A DNA stretch of 35,149 nucleotides from CAYNFP01 sp964492595 (GTDB taxonomy: Bacteria > Bacillota_I > Bacilli_A > RF39 > UBA660). Positions 1-7,566 of the stretch are shown here, piece by piece. Position 1 is the stretch's first letter. Each line of letters begins with the position of its first letter. Both the position numbers and the translations under genes were made by a program. Under the pieces are notes generated by a model. The model did not search any database, was not told the DNA's origin, and was given only the letters and a program-made list of their open reading frames with translations. The DNA lies in NCBI GenBank assembly GCA_964492595.1, contig CAZBKY010000004.1, forward strand, positions 1 through 35,149, given 5' to 3'.

Positions 1-26
1 TTTTTACGTTTTCTTTACAAAAATAG

Positions 27-55
27 TTGATTTTTATACAAACCTTAACTATAAT
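27..55 (+). promoter_or_regulatory. Sigma-A-type promoter for the first gene
   Basis: A TTGATT -35 box (27-32) and a perfect TATAAT -10 box (50-55) are separated by 17 bases. The 5' untranslated region then carries a small hairpin, GTAGTA (67-72) with TACTAC (78-83). A GGGAGGG ribosome binding site follows at about 96-102. No other promoter is needed for the gene at 110. Confidence 0.7.
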
Positions 56-109
56 TTATTTATAGAGTAGTACGTGATACTACAAATAAAATTAAGGGAG
101 GGTTTGAAT

Positions 110-1141
110 ATGGAAAAACCAAAGAAAGAATTTAAAAAGCCGATTTCATCCAAGGAAGATGATTTCATCGAAGAAGAGGATAATAGAAAATCAATTATTT
201 TAATTATTATTGCAATAATTGCAGTATTAGGATTAATATTTGCATCTATTTTCTTATTTAATGAAAAAGCAGAAAACAACGGCAAAGAAGATGATAATAA
301 AATTGATGTAAAAATTCCTGAAGAAGAGGAAGAGGAAGAAGAGTCAGCAGAAAAAGTTACCAGTAAAACAGTAGCGACATCCGAAGTGTTAAAAGTGGCT
401 TATCTAGACGGAGATGGAAATCAAATAGGTAAAACTCAGGAAGTGTTGAAACTATCAGATAGAGTTGATGAATCTGCTCCAAAAGTTGCAGGATATAGAT
501 TTAGAGAATGGTTAGAATATTATGATAAAGAAGAAAACATATATTACTATATACCTATTTACAGGCAGAATGTAGAAAGAATACCCGCAGAAGAAGAACT
601 TTATTTGGATGAAGAAAAATCTAATGATGCAGATACTTATACAGTTGAAGTAACATTAAGTGAAAATCAAACAGAAAGCCCAACATATGATGTAAAAATA
701 ACTGGAGAGGTAGAAGAATTAGAAAGTGATGAAATTGCTGATAATATATCTATCGCAGAGCAGTATAATCATATTATTGCATTAAGATTTAATGCACCTG
801 AGGGAATTACTCCAGAAAATATTGCTAAAATGAAAATCAAGGTATACGCTACAGATGAAAGTGAAACATTAGAAGAAGACCAATATTACTATAAAGGTGA
901 AGATCCTTTATTAGAAGGAAGAGATCTTCTTGACAGTACCGATGAAGAGTATGCAAATGGAGAATATTATTTCTACTACTATCAGGAAGTTGATTCACAA
1001 ACAAATGCAACTGTAGAAGTATACTGGGGAAATGATCCGGAAGAGGATTCGAGTGAAACCCCACCATATAAAGCTGAATATATAGAAGTCTATAATATAG
1101 ATGTATCTGAGGTGGAATTGGAAAATGAGGTTCCCGTTTAA
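110..1141 (+). CDS. Single-pass membrane protein with acidic linker and InlB-like module
   Basis: The 343-residue protein has a charged cytoplasmic N-terminus of about 30 residues rich in Lys and Glu. One strongly hydrophobic helix follows (SIILIIIAIIAVLGLIFA region, about residues 28-50), then a run of eight glutamates near residue 85, and an extracytoplasmic part rich in Glu, Asp and Tyr. The segment beginning LKVAYLDGDGNQIGKT and continuing through AGYRFREW resembles a single degenerate InlB B-repeat/MucBP-like beta module; this is a pattern call only. The start at 110 is preferred over an in-frame GTG at 74 because GGGAGGG lies 7 bases upstream. The gene is monocistronic, between its own promoter and terminator. 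The function is unknown; a surface-exposed or cell-wall-facing role is likely. No enzyme motif was seen. Confidence 0.75.
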   Translation: MEKPKKEFKKPISSKEDDFIEEEDNRKSIILIIIAIIAVLGLIFASIFLFNEKAENNGKEDDNKIDVKIPEEEEEEEESAEKVTSKTVATSEVLKVAYLDGDGNQIGKTQEVLKLSDRVDESAPKVAGYRFREWLEYYDKEENIYYYIPIYRQNVERIPAEEELYLDEEKSNDADTYTVEVTLSENQTESPTYDVKITGEVEELESDEIADNISIAEQYNHIIALRFNAPEGITPENIAKMKIKVYATDESETLEEDQYYYKGEDPLLEGRDLLDSTDEEYANGEYYFYYYQEVDSQTNATVEVYWGNDPEEDSSETPPYKAEYIEVYNIDVSEVELENEVPV

Positions 1142-1151
1142 AAAGTTAAAT

Positions 1152-1174
1152 AACTCACTTATGTGAGTTTTTTT
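1152..1174 (+). terminator. Rho-independent terminator
   Basis: The stem AACTCAC (1152-1158) pairs with GTGAGTT (1163-1169) around a 4-base loop and runs into seven T. It lies 10 bases after the stop codon of the first gene. The sequence from the 3' arm onward (1165-1179) is repeated exactly at 6866-6880. Confidence 0.85.
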
Positions 1175-1264
1175 CTGCTTCAACATGAATTGTGATTTTC
1201 AACATAATTTATTTTGAGGCAATGATTAATTTTCAATGTTATTTTTTGAAGTCAATATGAATTA

Positions 1265-1293
1265 TTGACTTTATGGCTTAAAAGTGTTAAAGT
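1265..1293 (+). promoter_or_regulatory. Probable promoter and leader of the ABC-F resistance gene
   Basis: TTGACT (1265-1270) and TAAAGT (1288-1293) are spaced by 17 bases. They leave a leader of about 100 bases before the start at 1396. In that leader TATCTTT (1332-1338) can pair with AAAGATA (1363-1369), just upstream of the GAGGGTG ribosome binding site. A second TATAAT lies at 1368-1373 but lacks a good -35 box. Genes of this resistance family are often attenuated through their leaders, but no convincing terminator/antiterminator pair is visible here. Confidence 0.45.
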
Positions 1294-1395
1294 ATAGGCG
1301 AAATTTCAAAATTATTTCAAAAAAAATAAACTATCTTTCTACATCTAAAATCTATTAGAAATAAAGATATAATATTATTAGTTGAGGGTGATTTC

Positions 1396-2919
1396 ATGTC
1401 TGTAATTAATGTTTCGAATTTATCTTTTCGTTATGATGGGAGTTATGATAATATCTTTGATAATGTTTCTTTTTCAATTGATACAAACTGGAAACTTGGA
1501 TTTATTGGCCGTAATGGTAGAGGTAAAACTACTTTTTTAAATCTTTTAATGGGTAAATATGAATATAGTGGCAATATTACTTCAAATGTTAATTTTGATT
1601 ATTTCCCTTATGAAGTTAAAGACAAAAGTAAAAATGCACTTGAGATAGCTTCTGAAATTAACTCGGATTATGAAGAATATGAACAATGGAAATTGGAACG
1701 TGAAGTTTCACTTTTAGAAATGGATCCAGATGATATATTAGCAAGACCTTTTGAAACATTAAGTAAGGGAGAACAAACCAAAGTTTTACTGGCAATCATG
1801 TTTTTGAGAGAAAATAATTTTTTACTTATAGATGAACCCACAAATCATTTGGATGTAGATTCTCGTGTAGCAGTTGCAAAATATTTAAAAAGCAAACGTA
1901 GCTTTATTTTAGTTTCACACGACAGAATCTTTCTTGATACTTGTGTTGACCATATATTATCTATTAACCGTGCAAATATAGAAATTCAACAAGGCAATTT
2001 TTCTTCCTGGTGGGAAAACAAAGAAAGACAAGACAATTTTGAGTTGAGCGAAAATAAAAAGCTAAAAAGAGATATTTCGAGATTAGAAAAATCCTCAAGA
2101 CAATCTACAGCTTGGTCACACCAAATTGAAGCTTCAAAATTTCGTGATACAGGTCAAAGTGATAATAGAGTTGATAAAGGATTTATTGGGGCTAAAGCTG
2201 CAAAAATGGCACAACGTGCAAAGAATACACAAATCCGTAGAGAAAAAGCAGTTGAAGATAAATCAAAACTTTTAAAAAACATTGAAACTGCAGAAGAATT
2301 AAAATTAAGTCCATTAACTCATCGAACTAATAGAATAATTGAAGTTTCAAATTTATCTATATTTTATGGAGAGAATCGAGTTTTTGAAAATGTGAGTTTT
2401 GAGGTTGAAAATGGCGATAGACTACAATTAAAAGGAAATAATGGTTGTGGGAAGTCAAGTATTATAAAATTAATTCTAGGTCAAAATCTTGAATATGAAG
2501 GTAGTTTATATGTAGCAAACAATCTTACAGTTTCCTATGTATCACAAGATACTTCATATTTAAAAGGAAACCTTACAGATTTTGCAAAAGATAATAATAT
2601 TGATGAAAGTCTTTTTAAATCTATTTTAAGAAAATTAGATTTTCCAAGAATTCAATTTGAGAAGAATATAGAAAATTATAGTGAGGGACAAAAGAAAAAG
2701 GTTTTAATAGCAAAAAGTTTATGCGAGCAAGCAGATTTATACATATGGGATGAACCACTAAACTATATTGATGTTTTATCACGAATTCAAATTGAAGATG
2801 TCATTTTAAATTATTGTCCTACAATGATTTTTGTTGAACATGATGAATTATTTTCAGAGAAAGTTGCTACTAAAACTCTTGTTTTAGAACCAAATTGTCA
2901 AAACAAACGAAAACATTGA
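1396..2919 (+). CDS. ABC-F ribosomal protection protein, Lsa/Vga type
   Basis: This 507-residue cytoplasmic ATPase has two nucleotide-binding domains and no membrane segments. Domain 1 shows Walker A GRNGRGKTT (about residue 38), signature LSKGEQTKV, Walker B LLIDEPTNHLD and switch SHDR. Domain 2 shows Walker A GNNGCGKSS, a degenerate signature YSEGQKKKV and the divergent Walker B WDEPLNYID. The charged interdomain linker (about residues 210-300) contains GFIGAKAAKMAQRAK. The divergent second Walker B and this linker are hallmarks of the antibiotic-resistance ABC-F group (Lsa, Vga, Sal). Its members bind the ribosomal E site and dislodge lincosamides, streptogramins A and pleuromutilins. The length matches Lsa proteins (about 490-510). 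It sits first in an accessory block with an aminoglycoside kinase and an IS, which fits acquired resistance. The exact drug spectrum cannot be read from sequence. Confidence 0.88.
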   Translation: MSVINVSNLSFRYDGSYDNIFDNVSFSIDTNWKLGFIGRNGRGKTTFLNLLMGKYEYSGNITSNVNFDYFPYEVKDKSKNALEIASEINSDYEEYEQWKLEREVSLLEMDPDDILARPFETLSKGEQTKVLLAIMFLRENNFLLIDEPTNHLDVDSRVAVAKYLKSKRSFILVSHDRIFLDTCVDHILSINRANIEIQQGNFSSWWENKERQDNFELSENKKLKRDISRLEKSSRQSTAWSHQIEASKFRDTGQSDNRVDKGFIGAKAAKMAQRAKNTQIRREKAVEDKSKLLKNIETAEELKLSPLTHRTNRIIEVSNLSIFYGENRVFENVSFEVENGDRLQLKGNNGCGKSSIIKLILGQNLEYEGSLYVANNLTVSYVSQDTSYLKGNLTDFAKDNNIDESLFKSILRKLDFPRIQFEKNIENYSEGQKKKVLIAKSLCEQADLYIWDEPLNYIDVLSRIQIEDVILNYCPTMIFVEHDELFSEKVATKTLVLEPNCQNKRKH

Positions 2920-3017
2920 GATGATTACTTTCAAGATTAAAAGTGAATAAAATAAGTATAAAAGTGGTCAAAATGACTATTTTTTTTAGATCTTTTATAA
3001 AAATTTTGGCATTTGTA

Positions 3018-3048
3018 TTGACAAAATTAAGAAAAATGCTAATATAAC
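3018..3048 (+). promoter_or_regulatory. Promoter of the glycosyltransferase gene
   Basis: A perfect TTGACA -35 box (3018-3023) is followed by an AATATAAC -10 region (3041-3048), with 17 to 19 bases between them depending on register. Just upstream, GTCA/TGAC (2967-2977) followed by eight T may be a weak terminator for the preceding ABC-F gene. Confidence 0.55.
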
Positions 3049-3072
3049 TATTTGAAATGGAGGAATGTTTCA

Positions 3073-4017
3073 ATGGAAGAAAAAATTGCAGTAGTAATGC
3101 CAATTTACAACGCAGAAAAATTTTTAAGAGGTGGGCTTGATAGCTTGCTTAATCAAACATTTAAATACATCAAAGTTATATGCGTAAATGATGCTTCTTC
3201 AGATAGTTGTGCAGAGATTTTGGATGAATATGCTAAAAAAGATAATCGTGTGGTAGTTATCACTCACGAAGTAAACAAAGGTGCAGGTATGTCAAGAAAT
3301 ACCGGATTAGATTATATCTATGATAATCTTCCAAATATTGAGTACATATCATTAGTAGATGCTGATGACAAAATCGAGCCCAATACTTATGAAAAGACTT
3401 ATGAAGAAGCAAAAAAAGCTAATGCAGATATTCTTAACTTCAATTTCTTACCAAGTACTTATTGGCAATATAAAACAGAAGCAAATACTGAACCACTTGA
3501 TTATGAGGGAAATTGTTTAGATGCATTGTTTGAACATAAAGAGTTTTATACTTTTGTAGTATGTTGGAGTAAGTTATACAAAAAAGAATTATTGGAGGAT
3601 ATACGTTTTTCGGATTTGGGTTTCTTTGAAGATGGTAATTTTGCATATAAAGTTCTTCCAAGAGCAAAAAAAATGCGAGTAATCCCAGACACTCTTTATC
3701 AATATAATATTGAGAACCCAGAATCCACTTGTGGAAAAATTGATGGTAAAAACAGACTAAAAGCAATTTTCAATACAATAAAAGATACTGTTGTTGATTG
3801 GGGAAAACTTGGAATTCTTGAAAAATACAAATATCAATATATGCAACATATACTTCTTTATATGTCATTGGTTTGCCCAGATGTTTTAGAGGGTGATTAT
3901 GTTACTGAATTAAATAATAGTTTTGGACTAAATATTTTAGATGAACAAACCATGAATAATGTATCTGATGATACTAAAGCTTATATTCTAAAAATGACTA
4001 AAAAAGATGAGAACTAG
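3073..4017 (+). CDS. Family 2 (GT-A) glycosyltransferase
   Basis: The 314-residue protein has the GT2 N-terminal nucleotide-sugar fold: VVMPIYNAEKFL, then VNDASSD (nucleotide binding), NKGAGMSRNTGLD, and the metal-binding DxD as VDADDKI (about residues 95-101). A later segment, DLGFFEDGNFAYKV, is typical of the acceptor/catalytic-base region (EDxxF-like). It has no membrane helix, so it is probably a cytoplasmic enzyme transferring sugar to a surface polymer or lipid-linked acceptor; donor and acceptor are unknown. The start at 3073 is chosen over an in-frame ATG at 3052 because GGAGG (3059-3063) is correctly spaced for it. The gene has its own promoter and lies between two resistance-type genes. 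A role in modifying a drug rather than a glycan cannot be excluded but has no direct support. Confidence 0.85.
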   Translation: MEEKIAVVMPIYNAEKFLRGGLDSLLNQTFKYIKVICVNDASSDSCAEILDEYAKKDNRVVVITHEVNKGAGMSRNTGLDYIYDNLPNIEYISLVDADDKIEPNTYEKTYEEAKKANADILNFNFLPSTYWQYKTEANTEPLDYEGNCLDALFEHKEFYTFVVCWSKLYKKELLEDIRFSDLGFFEDGNFAYKVLPRAKKMRVIPDTLYQYNIENPESTCGKIDGKNRLKAIFNTIKDTVVDWGKLGILEKYKYQYMQHILLYMSLVCPDVLEGDYVTELNNSFGLNILDEQTMNNVSDDTKAYILKMTKKDEN

Positions 4018-4034
4018 AAATCAAATTCTAGTTC
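4011..4034 (+). terminator. Weak hairpin over the glycosyltransferase stop codon
   Basis: GAACTAGAA (4011-4019) and TTCTAGTTC (4026-4034) form a 9-base-pair stem that includes the stop codon. Only TTCG follows it, not a T run, so termination is doubtful. It may be an mRNA-stabilising or attenuating hairpin before the kinase gene at 4066. Confidence 0.35.
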
Positions 4035-4065
4035 TTCGCTTATAAAGATAGGAGGTAATTTATTT

Positions 4066-5103
4066 ATGATAGATTTACAAGAAAACTATAAAAACGGAAT
4101 AATATCTATGTTTGGTACAAAAGGACAAAATTGGTTAAACAATTTTCCAATAATGATAGAAAAATATATTAGAAAATTTAATTTGACAAATGTAGAAGTT
4201 CTAAATGATTTAACTTTCAATATAGTATTATTTGCAGAGTGTGAAGAATTTGGAAAAGTAATATTGAAAATTGGACTTCCAGATTTTGAATTATTAGTAA
4301 GAGAAACAATTGCATTAGAAAACTTCAAAGGCAAAGGCGCTTGTCAATGTTATTATAGCAATAAAGAAGATGGAATTATGATTTTGGAAAGATTAATTCC
4401 AGGTGAAACTTTACATAATGTTGAAAGTCGAGAAGAAAGAATTAAAGCATTTTGTGATGTTGCCCTAAATCTAAATGAAAAAGTAACAGAACTACTACAA
4501 TTACCTACATATAGAGAAATATTAGATAGGTCAATTAAACAAGCTAATGAGCAAGAAGAAAAATATAAACCTTTAAAAGAAATGATTACTTTTGCTGATA
4601 AATTGTATAAAGAAATAGAAAATAGCTATTTACCTAAATATTTATTACATGCAGATTTACACCATAGTAATATATTGACTTCAAGTAGCGGAAGAAAAGC
4701 AATAGATCCACATGGTTTTGTAGGAGAAAAAGTTTTAGAAACCGCAAGATTTATGGAAAACGAAATTGATAAGAAAGAAATGAGTAAAGATAACATAGTA
4801 GAAGTTGTAGAACTTATGGCTATACATTTTGGGGAAGATAAACAACTTATATGTAAAGCATTATTTATTGATTATGTTTTATCTACTTGTTGGGATATAG
4901 AGATAAACTTAGATGATGAGCATATAAATAAAGATAAAAATAATTTAAGATTAATATTAGATTGTTTAGCAAATAATTTCGGGAAAAAAGATGATACAGT
5001 AGAGTTCAATGAAAATGACTATGGTTTTATTGAAGTATCACTTAATGGGACAATATCAGTATTAGAAAACAAAATGTTACAAGTGTTGCAAAAGAAATTA
5101 TAA
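4066..5103 (+). CDS. Aminoglycoside phosphotransferase (streptomycin 6-kinase-like), C-terminally frameshifted
   Basis: This 345-residue cytoplasmic kinase belongs to the APH/choline kinase fold and most resembles the aminoglycoside 6-kinase group. The N-lobe has VILKIG (ATP-binding Lys) and GIMILERLIPGETL (hinge). The C-lobe has the Brenner catalytic loop HADLHHSN (H195, catalytic D197, N202) and the metal-binding DPHG (in place of DFG), followed by GEKVLETARF. The usual role is O-phosphorylation of streptomycin-type aminoglycosides. The annotated end is suspicious: the reading frame closes at 5103, but coding-like sequence continues in the -1 frame to 5240, just 7 bases before the next ATG. 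A missing A in the run at 5071-5074 would restore a protein of about 391 residues. The catalytic core lies entirely before the shift, so activity may survive. The start has a GGAGG site about 10 bases upstream. Confidence 0.78.
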   Translation: MIDLQENYKNGIISMFGTKGQNWLNNFPIMIEKYIRKFNLTNVEVLNDLTFNIVLFAECEEFGKVILKIGLPDFELLVRETIALENFKGKGACQCYYSNKEDGIMILERLIPGETLHNVESREERIKAFCDVALNLNEKVTELLQLPTYREILDRSIKQANEQEEKYKPLKEMITFADKLYKEIENSYLPKYLLHADLHHSNILTSSSGRKAIDPHGFVGEKVLETARFMENEIDKKEMSKDNIVEVVELMAIHFGEDKQLICKALFIDYVLSTCWDIEINLDDEHINKDKNNLRLILDCLANNFGKKDDTVEFNENDYGFIEVSLNGTISVLENKMLQVLQKKL

Positions 5104-5240
5104 AAGAAGGAAATCTTAAAGCTACAAAAGAACTTTTAAAATCGGAACTATTAAGAATATTTAGTAATTTAAACACAATAATAATTCCTGCAAATTTAGA
5201 AATAAAATCAAAAACAGCAATTAGATGCGAAAGTGGGTAG
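5073..5240 (+). pseudogene. Out-of-frame C-terminal tail of the phosphotransferase
   Basis: From 5073 the frame shifted by -1 encodes NVTSVAKEIIKEGNLKATKE, continues through KSELLRIFSNLNTIIIPANL, and ends with a TAG at 5238-5240. The composition is protein-like and the frame is open for 56 codons. Adding one A to the AAAA at 5071-5074 joins it smoothly to the kinase (ENK-NVTSVAKE). It has no start codon or ribosome binding site of its own. It may be a genuine frameshift mutation or a homopolymer assembly error; a -1 programmed slip is less likely because no good slippery heptamer is present. Confidence 0.6.
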
Positions 5241-5247
5241 TATAATA

Positions 5248-6204
5248 ATGTCAAAAAATGATAAATTAAAATTGGCTATAGATATATGTAGAGAAAATTA
5301 TGTTGACGAACATCAAAACTTTTTAAAAATATATCCTTTTACAACAGAAAACTTAGCTGGTTGGATGCCATTATTTGATTTTTTTGATAAATCTTTTTTA
5401 ACTGTTGGTTCTTCATGTGACCAGACCATTAATGCCGCTTACTTAGGTAGTATGAAACAAACTATAATTGATATTAACCCTTTTGTAAAAGAATATTTTC
5501 ATCTCAAAAAAGCGGGATTAATGGCTTTAAGTAGAAGCGAATATTTATATTTCTTTTGTAATTTTAATTATAAAAGAGCTAAAAACGAAAATGCATTCAA
5601 TCAAGAATCATTTAAAAAAATAGTACCGTTTTTAAAAGAACATGATAATGATTCATATTTTTTCTGGAGTGAAATATTTGATAAATATAGTGGTGGTCAT
5701 ATTAAAAAACATTTATTTTTAAGCGATGATGAGCGCTGTTCCCCTATAATTCAAAAAATGAACTTATATTTACACAATGATGATTCCTATCTTAAAACAA
5801 AAGAAGTAATAAAAAATTTAAATATTGATTTTATTGAATCAGATATTTACAAATATAATGAATGGGGTTATTATGATAATATTAATTTATCAAATGTAGG
5901 CCAATATGCAAGTAATCAAGAAGAACTTTTAAAATATAAAAATCTTGTTAAAAAATTGGTAGAGCATTTAAATATTTATGGTACAATGCTAGTTATGTAT
6001 TTATTTGGAACAATAAGAGATATTACACCAATATATAATTTGCCAGTTACTATGAAATTATTTAAAGATTATAACAGTGAGTTCCATACTTTTCCGAGTG
6101 TAAAAGAATTAGCATTAGGTGATACAAAATCACCAGATTCAGCAATGATTTATAGAAAAATACAAACACAAACATTAACTAAAAAATATATTGTGTCAAA
6201 ATAA
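5248..6204 (+). CDS. DUF3419/BtaA-like SAM-dependent enzyme
   Basis: The 318-residue protein has a Rossmann-like SAM-binding start: FLTVGSSCDQTINAAYLG (about residues 50-68), then the acidic strand IDINPF. Next comes LMALSRSEYLYFF, the LSxxEfLxFF-like pattern of the DUF3419 family. BtaA of that family uses SAM as a 3-amino-3-carboxypropyl donor for betaine lipid synthesis, but many bacterial members are uncharacterised, so the substrate here is open. The start at 5248 is used rather than the GTG at 5233. Its ribosome binding site is weak (GTGGG), which fits coupling to the upstream frame that ends at 5240. It closes the accessory block before the IS200 element. There is no signal peptide or membrane segment. 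Confidence 0.6.
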   Translation: MSKNDKLKLAIDICRENYVDEHQNFLKIYPFTTENLAGWMPLFDFFDKSFLTVGSSCDQTINAAYLGSMKQTIIDINPFVKEYFHLKKAGLMALSRSEYLYFFCNFNYKRAKNENAFNQESFKKIVPFLKEHDNDSYFFWSEIFDKYSGGHIKKHLFLSDDERCSPIIQKMNLYLHNDDSYLKTKEVIKNLNIDFIESDIYKYNEWGYYDNINLSNVGQYASNQEELLKYKNLVKKLVEHLNIYGTMLVMYLFGTIRDITPIYNLPVTMKLFKDYNSEFHTFPSVKELALGDTKSPDSAMIYRKIQTQTLTKKYIVSK

Positions 6205-6229
6205 AGTAGGGAAAATGACTATGAAGAGG

Positions 6230-6830
6230 TTTACACGATTTAATTGGAGTTACGAAGTTTCGAAGAATTAAATCTAGGGTATAAAGCCCCACAATCTTGT
6301 TGTGTGGAATATAAATTGATATAATACATGCGAGGAGCAAACATGAGTAAATATATTAGCAAATCGCATCATAAATCAATGTTGCTGTACCATTTAGTAT
6401 GTACAGTTAAGTATAGGAGAGATGTACTGACAAAAGAAGTCACAAACACATTAGTGAATGTATGCATGGAAATATCAGAAAGAAGTGATATAGAATTCAT
6501 AGAAATAGGAACAGATGTAAATCATGTACATTTTTTGATACAAACCACTCCAAGTTATTCTGTGAGCCAATATGTAAAATTAATAAAAGTAAAAACAGCA
6601 AATATAATTTTCAAGATGAACCCTGAAGTAAAAAGAAAACTTTGGGGAGGTGAATTTTGGAGTGATGGATATTGGATAGTGAGTGTTAGTAAGAATGGTA
6701 CAGAGAAATCAATTAGAGAATATGTTAAAAATCAAGGAAAAGATAAATATGAATCACTTTATAAACATGATGAACGCATTGATTTTTAATGATTCCATTT
6801 CAAGCTCCGACTATCTTGTAGCGGAGTGAT
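6230..6830 (+). mobile_element. IS200-type insertion sequence (boundaries approximate)
   Basis: One transposase gene is flanked by subterminal hairpins and lacks terminal inverted repeats, as expected for IS200/IS605-family single-strand transposons. The left end has GATTTAATT (6237-6245) pairing with AATTAAATC (6266-6274) around an inner CGAA/TTCG, then CCACAA/TTGTG (6289-6304). The right end has CTCCG (6805-6809) pairing with CGGAG (6822-6826), extended by CTA/TAG. No tnpB is present. The left hairpins lie upstream of the transposase start and in IS200 also limit its expression. The exact cleavage sites cannot be fixed without a comparison to an empty site. Confidence 0.7.
6343..6789 (+). 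CDS. tnpA: IS200 Y1 HUH transposase TnpA
   Basis: The 148-residue protein is a typical full-length IS200 TnpA. It contains the metal-binding HUH motif HVH (H61, H63) in NHVHFLIQ, the conserved N-terminal HHKSMLLYHLVCTVKYRR, and the catalytic tyrosine Y127 in SIREYVKNQG. These enzymes act as dimers that nick and rejoin single-stranded hairpin ends. The start at 6343 (MSKYIS) is favoured over the ATG at 6328 because GAGGAG (6331-6336) lies 6 bases upstream of it. The reading frame is intact, so the element may be active. It sits at the distal edge of the accessory resistance block. Confidence 0.93.
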   Translation: MSKYISKSHHKSMLLYHLVCTVKYRRDVLTKEVTNTLVNVCMEISERSDIEFIEIGTDVNHVHFLIQTTPSYSVSQYVKLIKVKTANIIFKMNPEVKRKLWGGEFWSDGYWIVSVSKNGTEKSIREYVKNQGKDKYESLYKHDERIDF

Positions 6831-6852
6831 TGACATATTGATTTTAAGATTA

Positions 6853-6875
6853 AACTCGCTAAGTCGAGTTTTTTT
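6853..6875 (+). terminator. Rho-independent terminator closing the accessory block
   Basis: The stem AACTCG (6853-6858) pairs with CGAGTT (6865-6870) around a 6-base loop, ending in seven T. From 6866 to 6880 it is identical to 1165-1179, and over 28 bases the two hairpins match at about 23 positions. Confidence 0.8.
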
Positions 6876-6882
6876 CTGCTCC

Positions 6883-6911
6883 TTGTTTTTGAATTCTTAT
6901 TAATATATAAT
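6883..6911 (+). promoter_or_regulatory. Promoter of the RNA-modification operon
   Basis: TTGTTT (6883-6888) and a perfect TATAAT (6906-6911) are 17 bases apart. The first gene starts 16 bases downstream of the -10 box, so the leader is very short, although GAGG precedes the ATG. This promoter probably serves the genes through at least trmD. Confidence 0.6.
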
Positions 6912-6926
6912 TAAATTGAGGTAATT

Positions 6927-7565
6927 ATGGAAGTAGTTATAGATGATGAAGCATACAAAGTTAATATAATTAAAAAGAATAATAAAAATACATATTTGAG
7001 AGTTAAAAGCAATTTAGAAATAAATATAACTACTAATTATTTAATGCCCTCAAATGAGATAATAAAATTTATTACAAATAATGAATCTGATGTAATGGAA
7101 ATGATTAAAAGGCAAAAGAAGAAGAATAAAAAGGAAGAATCATTTTATTACTTAGGTAATGAATATAATATAGTTATTTGTAATTCTATCAAAAAAATAG
7201 TAATAGATGATAATAAAATATATATAGATGATAAAAAGAAGTTGAATAATTTTTTAAAGAAAGAAGCTTTAAAAATATTTACTGAAAGATTAAAATTCAA
7301 CTATGATAAATTTGAAGAAAGAATTCCTTTTCCAGTTTTAAAAATAAGAAATATGAAAGCAAAATGGGGATATTGTAAAAAAGCTGGAAATATAGTGATG
7401 CTTAATTTTAATTTAATAAAATATGGTATTGATGAGATTGATTATGTTATAGTTCATGAATTATGCCATTTAATTGAATTCAATCATTCTAAAAAGTTTT
7501 GGGATTATGTAAGGAAATATAAACCGAATTACAAAGAAAATAGAAAAGTATTAAAGGAGGAGTAA
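6927..7565 (+). CDS. YgjP/DUF45-type zinc metallopeptidase-like protein
   Basis: The 212-residue protein carries the gluzincin-like motif HELCH (H177, E178, H181) in VIVHELCHLIEFNHSKKFW, which continues to a final conserved Trp/Asp region. Upstream are IRNMKAKWGYC and IVMLNFNLIKY, matching the W-G-S/Y-C strand pattern of the YgjP/DUF45 family. The N-terminal half (about residues 1-100) is a Lys-rich beta domain. The fold is that of minigluzincin peptidases; the physiological substrate is unknown and the E. coli relative has been linked to other activities. It is probably cytoplasmic, with no signal peptide. It leads the operon and is separated from the next ATG by one base, so they are co-translated. 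Confidence 0.8.
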   Translation: MEVVIDDEAYKVNIIKKNNKNTYLRVKSNLEINITTNYLMPSNEIIKFITNNESDVMEMIKRQKKKNKKEESFYYLGNEYNIVICNSIKKIVIDDNKIYIDDKKKLNNFLKKEALKIFTERLKFNYDKFEERIPFPVLKIRNMKAKWGYCKKAGNIVMLNFNLIKYGIDEIDYVIVHELCHLIEFNHSKKFWDYVRKYKPNYKENRKVLKEE

Positions 7566-7566
7566 A

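Noticed and set aside
74..109. GTG start at 74 for the first membrane protein
   Set aside because: It lies inside the 5' hairpin and lacks a ribosome binding site; the ATG at 110 has GGGAGGG at the right distance.
849..1186. Minus-strand reading frames over the first gene and similar frames opposite other genes
   Set aside because: They are antisense shadows with low-complexity composition, no ribosome binding sites and no recognisable motifs.
1222..1260. Short upstream frame MINFQCYFLKSI before the ABC-F gene as an attenuator peptide
   Set aside because: The GAGG is only 2 bases from its ATG and the best promoter (1265-1293) lies downstream, so it would not be on the same transcript.
5011..5023. 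13-base repeat GAAAATGACTATG also found at 6211-6223
   Set aside because: It was considered as a recombination footprint around the DUF3419 gene, but it is short, AT-rich and one copy is coding; chance is a sufficient explanation.
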